A program made the translations under genes and the position numbers. Shown one piece after another: positions 34,010-43,497 of a stretch of DNA of 64,000 bases. The stretch spans positions 707,237 through 771,236 of the forward strand of contig NZ_FWYB01000002.1 in assembly GCF_900176505.1 (NCBI RefSeq), in the 5' to 3' direction. The notes under the pieces are model-generated. The model was not told where the DNA came from. It searched no databases and saw only the letters and a list, made by a program, of their open reading frames with translations. Source of the DNA: Pedobacter nyackensis (GTDB lineage Bacteria > Bacteroidota > Bacteroidia > Sphingobacteriales > Sphingobacteriaceae). Positions within the stretch are counted from its first letter, which is position 1. Each line of letters opens with the position of its first letter.

Positions 34010-34079
34010 GATGCAATATTTTTTAATTCATTACCTAAACTATTCCATGATTTAAGATATTTGAATAAAACAAAATGAA

Positions 34080-34598
34080 ATGAGAATAGCCATTGATATG
34101 GATGAAGTGTTAGCTGATCCCTTGAGTAAATTCATTAAACTATATAATCGCGACTATGGTGTGCCTTTAAATCTTATTGTTGATCCGGGCAACGAAATCT
34201 ATCATCATGTTCCTGAGCACGCCAACAACAAATGGTTCGATTACATCAATGAAAAGGGCTTTTTTAGAGACCTTCCTGTTATTGAAGGCAGCATTGAGGC
34301 TGTTAAACGACTGCAAGAAAACAATGAAGTATATATCGTTTCGGCAGCAACAGAATTTAGAAACTCCTTAGAAGATAAACTCGACTGGCTAGCCGATCAT
34401 TTTCCTTTTATAAGCTGGAAAAACATCATATTCTGTGGCGACAAAATTGTCAATGTAGATATAATGATAGACGATCGCATTAAAAACTTTCAAGGCTTTG
34501 AGGGGCGGAAATTATTATTTTCCTCTCCCCACAACCTATTGATTACAGGTTACGAGCGTGTAGACACGTGGCAGCAGGTTCTCGAGAAATTGTCATAA
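34080..34598 (+). CDS. 5'(3')-deoxyribonucleotidase-like HAD phosphatase
   Basis: A 172-residue HAD-fold enzyme of the NT5C group. Motif I is IDMDEVLAD (D6 and D8 as nucleophile and acid), motif II the VSAA Ser, and motif III/IV the late DIMIDDRIKNF. The family dephosphorylates deoxyribonucleoside monophosphates. Cytoplasmic. It stands alone, divergent from rpsP. Confidence 0.85.
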   Translation: MRIAIDMDEVLADPLSKFIKLYNRDYGVPLNLIVDPGNEIYHHVPEHANNKWFDYINEKGFFRDLPVIEGSIEAVKRLQENNEVYIVSAATEFRNSLEDKLDWLADHFPFISWKNIIFCGDKIVNVDIMIDDRIKNFQGFEGRKLLFSSPHNLLITGYERVDTWQQVLEKLS

Positions 34599-34649
34599 TA
34601 ACTGTAACATTATCCATTTCCAACTATCAAATCCTTAAAAAATATCCAT

Positions 34650-34970
34650 ATGCTGATTACAACAACAAACACAATAGAAGGCAAAAAAATAGTCAAATAT
34701 ATTGGCCTTGTTAGTGGCGAAACCATCATTGGCGCCAATATTTTTAAAGACCTTTTTGCCGGAATCCGCGATATCGTTGGCGGCAGATCCGGTTCATATG
34801 AACAAGTATTAAGAGAAGGAAAAGAGACCGCAGTAAATGAAATGCAGCAATATGCTGCAGCAATGGGCGCCAATGCCATTATTGGTGTAGACCTTGATTA
34901 CGAAACCGTAGGAAGCGGTGGTAGCATGCTGATGGTAGCCGCAACAGGTACCGCAGTAATTATTGAATAA
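34650..34970 (+). CDS. YbjQ/DUF74 heavy-metal-binding domain protein
   Basis: A 106-residue single-domain protein of the YbjQ family: [21 protein letters not shown] at the start and [12 protein letters not shown] near the end, as in the pentameric beta-barrel structures of this family. It has been named heavy-metal binding from structure; no function is established. It follows the 5'-nucleotidase gene by 51 bases and ends in a bidirectional terminator. Confidence 0.88.
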   Translation: MLITTTNTIEGKKIVKYIGLVSGETIIGANIFKDLFAGIRDIVGGRSGSYEQVLREGKETAVNEMQQYAAAMGANAIIGVDLDYETVGSGGSMLMVAATGTAVIIE

Positions 34971-34977
34971 AATAGTA

Positions 34978-35003
34978 AAGGCCCTTTAAAGGGCCTTTTT
35001 TAT
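34978..35003. terminator. Bidirectional terminator between the ybjQ-like gene and pfkA
   Basis: A perfect 22-base palindrome, AAAGGCCC followed by TTTAAA and GGGCCTTT, then a T run on the plus strand. It lies in the 32-base gap of two convergent genes. Confidence 0.85.
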
Positions 35004-35986
35004 TATAATGATAATATCTCTACCAGTTTTAACCAGGCCGGACTTACCTCCTCAGCATCTATATGCTTTATAGCATGTCCAAATGGCGTAAACACAAGTT
35101 CTCTGTTTACCTGTCCAACCATTACACCGGACTGACCATTGATTACTCCTTCAACTGCTGCAACACCAAAACGGCTAGCTAACACTCTGTCCATACAACT
35201 AGGTTTACCTCCGCGCTGAATATGCCCCAATACAGAAACCCTGATGTCGTAGTTAGGAAATTTCTTCTTCAAAGCCTCTCCTACATTAAAAGCACCCCCC
35301 ACTTCATCACCTTCTGCAACCACAACAATCTTAGAAGCCTTATCCTTACGACCGCTTTCCAATCTGGTAATCAATCCTTCCACACCCATATTAGCTTCCG
35401 GAATAAGGATTGCCTCAGCTCCAACACCAATACCACTCCTTAAAGCAATCAATCCTGAATCTCTTCCCATCACCTCAACGATAAACAACCGGTCGTGCGA
35501 TTCAGCTGTATCTCTAATCTTATCAACCGCATTTACAACGGTATTGATAGCCGTATCGTAACCGACCGTAAAATCAGTTCCCTGCAAATCATTATCAATA
35601 GTACCAGGCAAGCCAACGATAGGGAAATCAAATTCAGCGCTGAATAAATTAGCCCCTGTAAATGTTCCATCCCCACCTATCACGATCAACGCATCTATAT
35701 CATGTTTTTTTAACTGCTCATATGCCTGAGCACGTCCTTCCGTTGTCCGGAAAGCATCACTACGTGCTGTTTTTAAGATTGTACCTCCACGTTGAATAAT
35801 ATTGGCCACAGATTTCCTGTTCATCTCGATAAAATCTCCATGAACTAAACCTTCGTAGCCTCTTAAAATACCCGTAACTTGTAAATCGTAATAAATTGCC
35901 GCTCTAACAACTGCCCTAATGGCAGCATTCATTCCAGGAGCATCGCCACCTGAAGTTAATACTCCAATATTTTTTATTTTATTCAT
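35003..35986 (-). CDS. pfkA: ATP-dependent 6-phosphofructokinase
   Basis: A 327-residue glycolytic kinase. The ATP site GVLTSGGDAPGMNAAIRA, the IGGDGTFTGA motif (the Gly after GGDG supports ATP over pyrophosphate as donor), the catalytic PGTIDND, and GHIQRGGKPS at the effector side are all present. Standard bacterial length. Confidence 0.95.
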   Translation of the reverse strand: MNKIKNIGVLTSGGDAPGMNAAIRAVVRAAIYYDLQVTGILRGYEGLVHGDFIEMNRKSVANIIQRGGTILKTARSDAFRTTEGRAQAYEQLKKHDIDALIVIGGDGTFTGANLFSAEFDFPIVGLPGTIDNDLQGTDFTVGYDTAINTVVNAVDKIRDTAESHDRLFIVEVMGRDSGLIALRSGIGVGAEAILIPEANMGVEGLITRLESGRKDKASKIVVVAEGDEVGGAFNVGEALKKKFPNYDIRVSVLGHIQRGGKPSCMDRVLASRFGVAAVEGVINGQSGVMVGQVNRELVFTPFGHAIKHIDAEEVSPAWLKLVEILSL

Positions 35987-36048
35987 TTAGTTTCTCCGTC
36001 GGATTAAAAATACTTCTACTACTGAGTCGGTGAAAATAACCATAATCT

Positions 36049-36825
36049 TTAAATGTTGTTTAAAAATTCTACTTCTTTAAAATTATAGTGCTTTTCAATC
36101 CCATTACTTAACATCACAAGCAAGCCCTGCTCAGTCACATCTATTATCGTTCCCTCAAAAACTTCCCCGAGACGCCGGTACGATGCCTTTTCCTTAAATC
36201 TGTACAGCCCGGAAAGGTAAGAATTCTGCAAACTATTAAAGTTCCCAGATCTTAATCTCAGGTACTGAGCCTCAATATGAGTGCAAATTTTTGCTAAAAG
36301 CTCCAATAAATTAACATCCCGTTGTAAAATTTTACCCATTGAAATCGGTCGATTTAATAGCATCGGATCAAAATTCAACTGGTTTACATTGATTCCTATT
36401 CCTACGATACCAGCTTTATATTTACTTCCCGATAAGATGTTTTCAATTAAAATCCCTCCAAGTTTCTGATCATTATAATATAGATCATTAGGCCATTTCA
36501 CCTTCAGTCCACCGCCTAAAAAATCATTTATCGCATCCCTAACACCCACACTAACAGCCATATTAAGTAGAAACTGACTGGTTATAGGTAAAAAGAGGGG
36601 GCTTAGATAAATACTGAAAGTAAGGTTCATACCAGGTTCCGAGTACCAGGTATTCTCCTGTTGCCCTCTACCAGCAAATTGTTTATCTGCCATAATTACA
36701 GTCCCTTCGGCTAATGGCTCGGAATTTGACACAATTGCTTTTAAAAAGTTATTGGTAGAATCAACCTCAGGTAATCTGATCAAATTTTGACCAACAAATA
36801 ATGTGGGAAAAGTGTTATTTTGCAA
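36049..36825 (-). CDS. birA: Biotin--[acetyl-CoA-carboxylase] ligase
   Basis: A 258-residue biotin protein ligase without the N-terminal repressor HTH (monofunctional type). The biotinyl-AMP site is GRGQQENTWYSEPGMNL, followed by KWPNDLYYNDQKLGGILIE and GIGINVNQ. The first in-frame codon is TTG at 36825; no ATG occurs before the conserved MADKQFAGRG segment, so TTG is probably the real start. A -7-like TAATTTTG lies upstream on the minus strand in the 41-base gap to rsfS. Confidence 0.92.
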   Translation of the reverse strand: MQNNTFPTLFVGQNLIRLPEVDSTNNFLKAIVSNSEPLAEGTVIMADKQFAGRGQQENTWYSEPGMNLTFSIYLSPLFLPITSQFLLNMAVSVGVRDAINDFLGGGLKVKWPNDLYYNDQKLGGILIENILSGSKYKAGIVGIGINVNQLNFDPMLLNRPISMGKILQRDVNLLELLAKICTHIEAQYLRLRSGNFNSLQNSYLSGLYRFKEKASYRRLGEVFEGTIIDVTEQGLLVMLSNGIEKHYNFKEVEFLNNI

Positions 36826-36835
36826 GTGTTGATTG

Positions 36836-36843
36836 TATATTTG
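36836..36843 (+). promoter_or_regulatory. -7 element of rsfS-ftsH promoter
   Basis: TATATTTG matches TAnnTTTG and lies 23 bases before the rsfS ATG. It overlaps the divergent birA promoter region. Confidence 0.45.
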
Positions 36844-36866
36844 TTTATCAAAATTAAAACATTTTA

Positions 36867-37241
36867 ATGGTAAAAACTAAAATTGGAAACCTTTCTACAT
36901 ACCTCTCAGAGATAGCTGTATCAGGCATACAGGAAAAAAAAGGACACGACATTGTAAGGCTAGATTTAAGAGAACTTAACAGTTCAGTTTCTGATTATTT
37001 TATCATCTGCAGCGCAGATTCCTCTATCCAGGTAAAGGCAATTGCCGATAGTGTAGAAGAAGAAATCTATAAGAAAACTCAAACTAATCCATGGAGAAAA
37101 GAAGGTCAGGAGCATGCCGACTGGATTATCCTTGATTATTTTGACGTAGTAGTTCACATATTTAAAACCGAAAAGCGCGAATTTTATGGTATTGAAGACC
37201 TTTGGGGAGATGCCCAGTCTACGTCATACCAAAGCGCCTAA
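36867..37241 (+). CDS. rsfS: Ribosomal silencing factor RsfS
   Basis: A 124-residue RsfS/Iojap protein that binds L14 and blocks subunit joining when nutrients are low. Pattern: DIVRLDLRELNSSVSDYFIIC, then EGQEHADWIILDYFDVVVHIF and REFYGIEDLWGDA. Directly upstream of ftsH (21 bases). Confidence 0.93.
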   Translation: MVKTKIGNLSTYLSEIAVSGIQEKKGHDIVRLDLRELNSSVSDYFIICSADSSIQVKAIADSVEEEIYKKTQTNPWRKEGQEHADWIILDYFDVVVHIFKTEKREFYGIEDLWGDAQSTSYQSA

Positions 37242-37262
37242 TCATTCACCTCCATTTTTTAA

Positions 37263-39341
37263 ATGATGAAAGAGAATCCTAATACGAAGCCCAAATTGAA
37301 GATCCCAAATATTCCTAAAAAACCTCAAAAAGGTTCAAAATTTAATATTTTTTGGGTATATGCTGCTATTATTCTAGGGCTGATCTTACTGCAATTCCTG
37401 TTTAGCGGGGATACTGCAAAGACCATTCCGTATCGCACATTTGAAACACAAATGCTGATACCGGGTGATGTAGATAAATTAATCGCCTACAAACACGAAG
37501 ATCTGGTTAAAGTTGAGGTCTACATTAAAAAGGACAAACTTAAACTTCCTAAATATAAAGACTACCTGAGCAAGAGTAATTTTGGTGCTGCAGAAGCCCC
37601 GACAGTTTATTTCAATGCAGGCTCTTTTGATCAGCTGGATAAGGATCTGAAAGAGGCTCAAAAAGACATACCTCCATTACAACAGGTGCTGGCTGAAAAA
37701 ATAACCAGACAGAGTTCTTTTAACTCCTGGTTCTTAACTATAATCTTACCTGTTTTATTATTTATCGCTTTCTGGATCTTTATCATGCGTCGTATGGGCG
37801 GTGGTGCCGGTGGCGGTGGTGGTCAGATTTTCAATATCGGAAAATCAAAAGCCACCCTATTCGATAAAGAAAGTCAGGTAAACGTTACTTTTAACGATGT
37901 AGCTGGTCTTGAAGAGGCGAAACAAGAGGTTATGGAAATCGTTGACTTCCTTAAAAACCCTAAAAAATACACCAATTTAGGGGGTAAAATCCCTAAAGGA
38001 GCCCTATTGGTAGGTTCTCCGGGTACAGGTAAAACGTTATTGGCTAAAGCAGTTGCCGGCGAGGCGCAAGTACCTTTCTTCTCGCTTTCAGGTTCAGACT
38101 TTGTTGAGATGTTTGTTGGAGTTGGTGCTTCACGTGTTCGTGATTTGTTTAAACAAGCCAAAGATAAAGCGCCTTGTATCATCTTTATTGATGAGGTTGA
38201 TGCGATCGGTCGTGCTCGTGGTAAAAACAGCATGATGGGTGGAAATGACGAGCGTGAAAACACACTAAACCAGTTACTGGTTGAAATGGATGGTTTTGGT
38301 ACTGATTCAGGAATTATCATTCTTGCAGCTACAAACCGTCCGGATGTATTAGACTCTGCCCTATTGAGACCAGGTCGTTTTGACAGACAAATATCAATTG
38401 ATAAACCTGATTTAGTTGGACGTGAACAAATCTTTAAAGTTCACCTTAAACCAATCAAAACCGATCAGATCGTTGATGCCAAAAAGCTTTCTGCACAAAC
38501 TCCGGGATTTGCAGGTGCTGAAATTGCCAACGTTTGTAATGAAGCAGCGCTAATTGCTGCCCGTCGCAATAAGGATTTTGTAGACATGCAGGATTTCCAG
38601 GATGCTATTGACCGCGTAATTGGTGGTTTAGAGAAGAAAAATAAAATCATCTCTCCGGAAGAAAAACGAATCGTTGCTTATCATGAAGCCGGTCACGCCA
38701 TCGCTGGTTGGTTCCTTGAGCATGCCGATCCTTTGGTAAAAGTATCTATCGTTCCCCGTGGTGTTGCCGCATTAGGTTACGCACAATACCTTCCTAAAGA
38801 GCAGTTCCTGTATACTACAGAACAGTTGACCGATGGAATGTGTATGACTATGGGTGGTCGTGTTGCTGAAGACATCGTTTTTGGTAAAATATCTACAGGT
38901 GCACAAAATGACCTGGAACGTATCACCAAGTTATCATATGCCATGGTAACGATTTATGGTATGAACAGTACCATTGGGAATGTATCCTTCCATGATCCTC
39001 AGAACGAATACAACTTCAACAAGCCATATTCTGAAAAAACTTCAGAAATGATTGATCACGAAGTTCGTCTGTTAATTGCTGAGGTATACGTAAGAACTAA
39101 AGCATTACTTACAGAAAAAAGAGACGGTTTAGAAAAACTAGCTCAAAAATTAATTGAAAAAGAGATTCTTTTCCAAGCCGATTTAGAGGAAATTTTAGGC
39201 AAACGTCCTTTTGATAACCGTACTACTTACGACGAATTTGTAAATGGTACAGGCGATCAGAAGCCTGCAGCCGAAGGATTGTTGCATGATGGAGTTGGCG
39301 ACACTGCAACACCAATAAACCCGGTACAAACAGAATCTTAA
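37263..39341 (+). CDS. ftsH: ATP-dependent zinc metalloprotease FtsH
   Basis: A 692-residue inner-membrane protease. Two membrane helices (30-47, 157-175) flank a periplasmic domain of about 110 residues. The AAA+ domain has Walker A GSPGTGKT (251-258), Walker [11 protein letters not shown] and the pore motif [13 protein letters not shown]; the zinc site HEAGH is at 474-478. It degrades misassembled membrane and some cytosolic proteins. A Gly-rich stretch ([10 protein letters not shown], 180-189) follows the second helix. Confidence 0.97.
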   Translation: MMKENPNTKPKLKIPNIPKKPQKGSKFNIFWVYAAIILGLILLQFLFSGDTAKTIPYRTFETQMLIPGDVDKLIAYKHEDLVKVEVYIKKDKLKLPKYKDYLSKSNFGAAEAPTVYFNAGSFDQLDKDLKEAQKDIPPLQQVLAEKITRQSSFNSWFLTIILPVLLFIAFWIFIMRRMGGGAGGGGGQIFNIGKSKATLFDKESQVNVTFNDVAGLEEAKQEVMEIVDFLKNPKKYTNLGGKIPKGALLVGSPGTGKTLLAKAVAGEAQVPFFSLSGSDFVEMFVGVGASRVRDLFKQAKDKAPCIIFIDEVDAIGRARGKNSMMGGNDERENTLNQLLVEMDGFGTDSGIIILAATNRPDVLDSALLRPGRFDRQISIDKPDLVGREQIFKVHLKPIKTDQIVDAKKLSAQTPGFAGAEIANVCNEAALIAARRNKDFVDMQDFQDAIDRVIGGLEKKNKIISPEEKRIVAYHEAGHAIAGWFLEHADPLVKVSIVPRGVAALGYAQYLPKEQFLYTTEQLTDGMCMTMGGRVAEDIVFGKISTGAQNDLERITKLSYAMVTIYGMNSTIGNVSFHDPQNEYNFNKPYSEKTSEMIDHEVRLLIAEVYVRTKALLTEKRDGLEKLAQKLIEKEILFQADLEEILGKRPFDNRTTYDEFVNGTGDQKPAAEGLLHDGVGDTATPINPVQTES

Positions 39342-39358
39342 TCACAATATTTATGGAA

Positions 39359-39385
39359 CAGCCATTCCAATATGTGGAATGGCTG
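39359..39385 (+). terminator. Stem-loop between ftsH and LUD gene
   Basis: An 11-base perfect stem CAGCCATTCCA/TGGAATGGCTG with a five-base loop. There is no clear U-tract, so it may be a weak terminator or an mRNA-stabilising hairpin. It covers the upstream in-frame ATG at 39379, which argues for the start at 39400. Confidence 0.45.
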
Positions 39386-39399
39386 CAAATCCATCTTTT

Positions 39400-40053
39400 A
39401 TGCAAGAAAACATTTCTTCAAAAGAGCTCATGCTAAAAAAGATAAGAAAAGCCCTTCTGGAAAGAAGAGATAATCCTTATCCAAATTTAGAAGATACTCC
39501 CCTCTACACAGAGAGCCCAGACCACCGGGAATATCCGGAAATCTTATTTGCAGAACAGCTTACCGCAGTTTCAGGCAATTTCATCTACTGTGAAAATGGA
39601 ATAGAATTTATTGAAAACATCCTGCAGCTAGCCGAAAAATTTAATTGGAGAAAAATATACTGCTGGGAACCTGAATTACAGGATTTGCTTGCTGCCTATG
39701 AATTTCCCTTTTATCAGACCGATAAAGACTTTGAAATGGCAGAGGTAGGCATAACACTATGCGAAGCCTTAATTGCCCGTAATGGCTCTGTTATGGTCTC
39801 AAATCAGAATGCCGCTGGCCGTAGATTAAGCATCTTCCCGCATCATCACATTGTTATTGCCCGTACCGGACAAATGGTAATGGATTTAAAGGATGCTTTT
39901 AAATTGATAAAAAACAAATACAGCGATCAAATTCCATCAATGATCAGCACCATCACTGGACCTAGCAGAACCGCCGATATTGAGAAAACTTTAGTACTCG
40001 GCGCTCATGGACCAAAGGAATTATTCGTATTTTTAATTGAAGATTTTTCATAA
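39400..40053 (+). CDS. LUD domain protein, LutC-like
   Basis: A 217-residue LUD-domain protein (LutC/YkgG type). The C-terminal half has the conserved ARNGSVMVSNQNAAGRR, LSIFPHHHIVIA and ITGPSRTADIEKTLVLGAHGPKE motifs. LutC is part of a lactate-oxidising Fe-S complex in Bacillus, but LutA and LutB are not adjacent; single LUD proteins behind ftsH are a recurrent Bacteroidota arrangement. ATG at 39400 was preferred to 39379 because the latter lies inside a hairpin. Confidence 0.85.
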   Translation: MQENISSKELMLKKIRKALLERRDNPYPNLEDTPLYTESPDHREYPEILFAEQLTAVSGNFIYCENGIEFIENILQLAEKFNWRKIYCWEPELQDLLAAYEFPFYQTDKDFEMAEVGITLCEALIARNGSVMVSNQNAAGRRLSIFPHHHIVIARTGQMVMDLKDAFKLIKNKYSDQIPSMISTITGPSRTADIEKTLVLGAHGPKELFVFLIEDFS

Positions 40054-40108
40054 TCTAATATATTTATTCTAATTTTATACTGTACACCAAATCAGTATAT
40101 GGTTCAAA

Positions 40109-41191
40109 ATGGGCATTAAAACAAACTTAAACTCAGTTATTAAGGGTACCGGAAGCTATATTCCAGAAAATATTATCGCAGGAAATGCCTTTTTAAACGC
40201 CACGTTTTACGACAATGGCGTAAAGCTGGACAAAGAAAACAGCGAAATAATCAGCAAATTCTCAGAGATCACAGAAATTAACGAACGTCGTTATATAGAT
40301 GAGGATCAGGTAAGCAGTATTATCGCTGCGATTGCCGCGCAGCGAGCAATAGACGACGCCAAAATTGATAAAGAAACGCTTGATCACATTATATTCTGTC
40401 ACAATTTTGGAGATGTTAAGATGGGAAGTAACCGTATGGATATTCTTCCTTCACTGGCTGCCAAAATTAAACAGGCATTACGAATTGAAAATCCTGATTG
40501 CGTAGCTTACGACTTAATTTTTGGTTGTCCAGGTTGGGTACAGGGTGCCATACAAGCCAATTACCTTATCCAAAGCGGCGATGCAAAGCGTGTAATGGTT
40601 ATCGGTGCAGAAACCCTATCCAGAATCATCGATGCGCATGATCGAGACAGTATGATCTTCTCAGATGGCGCAGCAGCGGTTATTTTCGAAGCACAGGAAG
40701 ACGATGCTCCACTAGGTATCATTGCTCATAAAACACAAACGCACGCTATTAATCACGGCTCATTACTGGTTATGGGAAAAAGCAATAACCCAGATGAGCA
40801 AAGCGGAAATGCTTACCTAAAAATGAACGGCCGAAAGCTGTATGAATTTGCCGTATTAAACGTACCACAAGTCGTAAAAACAGCAATTGATAAATCTGGT
40901 ATTGACATAAAAGACATTAAAACCGTTTTCATTCATCAGGCAAATGGTAAAATGGATACAGCTATTATGAAACGTTTATTTAAGTTGTACAACCTGGATA
41001 CTGTACCTGAAAATCTGGTACCTATGACCATATCCTGGTTAGGAAACAGCTCGGTCGCCAGCATACCTACTCTACTCGACCTCGTACTTAAAGGTCATGT
41101 TGAAGGCTACAAGGTTAATAAGGGTGATTATACCGTGTTTGCTTCAGTTGGCGCAGGTATGCATATCAACGCATTTGTTTACCGCTTTTAA
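40109..41191 (+). CDS. 3-oxoacyl-ACP synthase III (KAS III) family protein
   Basis: A 360-residue thiolase-fold enzyme with the FabH triad: Cys140 in YDLIFGCPGWVQG, His in VFIHQANGKM and Asn in SWLGNSSVASIP. FabH condenses acetyl-CoA with malonyl-ACP to start fatty acid synthesis; other members make branched or secondary-metabolite starters. It is longer than E. coli FabH (317) because of a 20-residue insert near residues 30-60. No other fatty acid genes are adjacent, so its role is uncertain. Confidence 0.86.
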   Translation: MGIKTNLNSVIKGTGSYIPENIIAGNAFLNATFYDNGVKLDKENSEIISKFSEITEINERRYIDEDQVSSIIAAIAAQRAIDDAKIDKETLDHIIFCHNFGDVKMGSNRMDILPSLAAKIKQALRIENPDCVAYDLIFGCPGWVQGAIQANYLIQSGDAKRVMVIGAETLSRIIDAHDRDSMIFSDGAAAVIFEAQEDDAPLGIIAHKTQTHAINHGSLLVMGKSNNPDEQSGNAYLKMNGRKLYEFAVLNVPQVVKTAIDKSGIDIKDIKTVFIHQANGKMDTAIMKRLFKLYNLDTVPENLVPMTISWLGNSSVASIPTLLDLVLKGHVEGYKVNKGDYTVFASVGAGMHINAFVYRF

Positions 41192-42681
41192 TTCATTCTT
41201 TTCAAACTGTCTCGGGCTTCACTTTCAATACTGTTTTCATATTGATGGCCTTTCATATTGATAGCTGTATTAAAACAAGTTCTGGCTTGGGGATAGCTCT
41301 TTTTCATCATATAGATCTTCCCCATACTTAAGGCCGATTTGGCCGAGAAATAAGCTTTTAAACCTTTACCGTAATTCACTGCTTTCTGATAGTTCTCCAG
41401 CGCAGCGTCCCATTTACCTAGCTCATCGCTATTTCTGCCCAGGCGGTAATAATATTCTGTCTTATCCTTTACAGCAGTTAAATCTTCCGCTTTAATTCCA
41501 GCCAATATCTCCATTGATTTGCTGTAATAACCACCATCAAATAACAACCTTGCCTTTAAAAGTCCAACATTAGGCACACCAGCTGCTACCTCCTGCAAAG
41601 CCTGCTTATCCCGTTCATGAATAGCATATCCTACCCCCTTAACCTTAGCTATATTCTGATTATAGCCTTTACCGTCACCCGAAATCAATTCGATCCAGGC
41701 CAGGTGCAAATAACTATCCTTAATGTAACTTACCCCCTTATTACTCTGCAAAAACTTATTAAAGTGAGCTGCAGCGCTCATATCCAGCTTATTTAATCGC
41801 GCAATGCCCATCAGATAATCCAGATAAGGAAAGGACTGGTATTGGGGGCCTGTAGGTTTTGCCCCTAAGGTTGTAATCGCTTCTTCATTATGCCCTCTTT
41901 TGGCACATACATAAGCTTTAAGGTAAGATTTAAGCAAACTGGTGTCTGAGATCCTTGAAACATATTTCGTCGTTTCTGCGTACGCATTTTCACTATGTGT
42001 CACATCTGTCAGCACAAATGCATAATAAAAGACCACTTCTTCATAAAAAGGTTCAAATGAAGAAGCCGGTAAACCCGTTGCCAATCTTTGCATCATGGCT
42101 AATCCCGTCTTTACATTCCCTTTAATACCAAAAGTCGAAAGCGTACTCTTCATCAAGCCATCAGGTAAACTACCCAAAACCGCATTAATCAGCCCCAGCC
42201 CCTTGGCATTCAATTGAAAAGAAGGAAATTTCTTTGTATTCTCCTGCAGATAAACATTTGCCTTTTTTATCTCCATTGCCGCATTAAACTGCTCACCAAA
42301 CCGTCCTCTGATCAAGGCCCATTGCAGGTTAATTTCTGCCTGTGCATACAACCGATAAGGCGATTGCGCATCATCATCTTCAATCTGATCTAATCTCGCA
42401 TTTTTGTGTCCTTTTAAGCGCTCAAACTCATCCTTACTATCGCTGCACAACAGCTGAAAGAAATCAGCATAATTTTCCAATAAAGGAACGATAGAGTTCT
42501 TTGGATTGCTTCGCTTTTCGGCGGCAATAATCTGCCTCGCAGCATTGAGTTTAAGTTCAAATATAAGCCCGTATGCTTTTAAACAATTTGCATTGAAATC
42601 AAATTTAGCAAACAATGATCCTGGCAAAAAGAGCAGGAAAAGAGCGAAAAAGAGTTTATTCATGGGTAGTGTAGACTTCAT
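41188..42681 (-). CDS. Exported TPR-repeat protein
   Basis: A 497-residue protein with signal peptide (hydrophobic FFALFLLFLPGSLFA near the N-terminus). The rest is helical with TPR-like repeats, clearest in the C-terminal third (YYRLGRNSDELGKWDAALENYQKAV, SMGKIYMMKKSYPQARTCF). No catalytic domain. Start at 42681; a start at 42663 would also give a signal peptide. A variant -7 (TAAATTTA, 42687-42694, minus) ends 5 bases before it. Its stop overlaps the convergent KAS III gene by 4 bases. Function unknown. Confidence 0.75.
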   Translation of the reverse strand: MKSTLPMNKLFFALFLLFLPGSLFAKFDFNANCLKAYGLIFELKLNAARQIIAAEKRSNPKNSIVPLLENYADFFQLLCSDSKDEFERLKGHKNARLDQIEDDDAQSPYRLYAQAEINLQWALIRGRFGEQFNAAMEIKKANVYLQENTKKFPSFQLNAKGLGLINAVLGSLPDGLMKSTLSTFGIKGNVKTGLAMMQRLATGLPASSFEPFYEEVVFYYAFVLTDVTHSENAYAETTKYVSRISDTSLLKSYLKAYVCAKRGHNEEAITTLGAKPTGPQYQSFPYLDYLMGIARLNKLDMSAAAHFNKFLQSNKGVSYIKDSYLHLAWIELISGDGKGYNQNIAKVKGVGYAIHERDKQALQEVAAGVPNVGLLKARLLFDGGYYSKSMEILAGIKAEDLTAVKDKTEYYYRLGRNSDELGKWDAALENYQKAVNYGKGLKAYFSAKSALSMGKIYMMKKSYPQARTCFNTAINMKGHQYENSIESEARDSLKRMN

Positions 42682-42699
42682 AAGGGTAAATTTAAACAC

Positions 42700-42735
42700 A
42701 AAAAAAAGGCCAGATGGAATTTCTGACCCTTTTTA
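42700..42735 (-). terminator. Probable terminator of zinc-ribbon gene
   Basis: On the minus strand an imperfect stem AAAAAGG..CAGA / TCTGG..CCTTTTT is followed by a run of nine T. It begins 19 bases after the stop at 42754. Confidence 0.6.
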
Positions 42736-42753
42736 ATATTGTAATAGCTGGTT

Positions 42754-43497
42754 TTAAACCGGAGCCACTTCCTGAGTAAGCGCTTCGTCAACTAAAATTC
42801 TTCCACAATGTTCGCAAACGATGATCTTTTTACGTTGACGGATATCCAACTGACGTTGAGGTGGAATCTGGTTAAAACATCCTGAGCATGAATCACGGTC
42901 GATAGTAACTACCGCTAAACCGTTATTTGCATTTCCTCTCAATCTGTTGTAAGCAACCAATAATCTTTCGTCGATCTGAGTTTCAGCTTTCTCTGATTTT
43001 TTAAGCAAGCCTTGCTCATCTTTCTCCGTTTCAGCAGTAATGGTCTCTAACTCACTTTTTTTAATCTCAAGATCTTTTCTTCTTGATTCTAAATCAGCAA
43101 GCGCTTTATCATAAATCTCCGTTTTTTGAGTAATGTCAAATCCGAACTCTCTGATCTTCTTCTCACAAACCTGAATCTCAAGCGTTTGTATCTCAACCTC
43201 TTTAGTTAAGGCATCATACTCACGGTTATTTTTAACGTCTTTTAATTGAGTTTCATATTTTTTGATCAGGCCTTGAGCATCCTTGATCATATTTTTACGC
43301 GTTACAATGGCATCTTCAGTATCATCCAATTCGCCTTTGAATTTTTGTATACGTGTTTCCAGACCTGCAACGTCATCTTCTAAATCGGCAACTTCCATTG
43401 GAAGTTCGCCACGTATCTGACGTATTTTATCAATCTGAGTATGCAGGGTTTGTAATTCGTATAAAGCTTTTAGCTTTTGCTCTACAGTTTGTTCCAT
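42754..43497 (-). CDS. Coiled-coil protein with C4 zinc ribbon, CT398-like
   Basis: A 247-residue protein. Residues 15-180 are a long coiled coil rich in Glu, Lys and Leu. The C-terminal zinc ribbon is CSGC near residue 204 and CEHC near 229, with FNQIPPQRQLDIR between. This is the pattern of CT398-like proteins, proposed to link sigma-54 and type III secretion in Chlamydia, but widespread and without settled function. Its start overlaps the stop of the Nif3-like gene by one base, and the pairing is common. Confidence 0.85.
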   Translation of the reverse strand: MEQTVEQKLKALYELQTLHTQIDKIRQIRGELPMEVADLEDDVAGLETRIQKFKGELDDTEDAIVTRKNMIKDAQGLIKKYETQLKDVKNNREYDALTKEVEIQTLEIQVCEKKIREFGFDITQKTEIYDKALADLESRRKDLEIKKSELETITAETEKDEQGLLKKSEKAETQIDERLLVAYNRLRGNANNGLAVVTIDRDSCSGCFNQIPPQRQLDIRQRKKIIVCEHCGRILVDEALTQEVAPV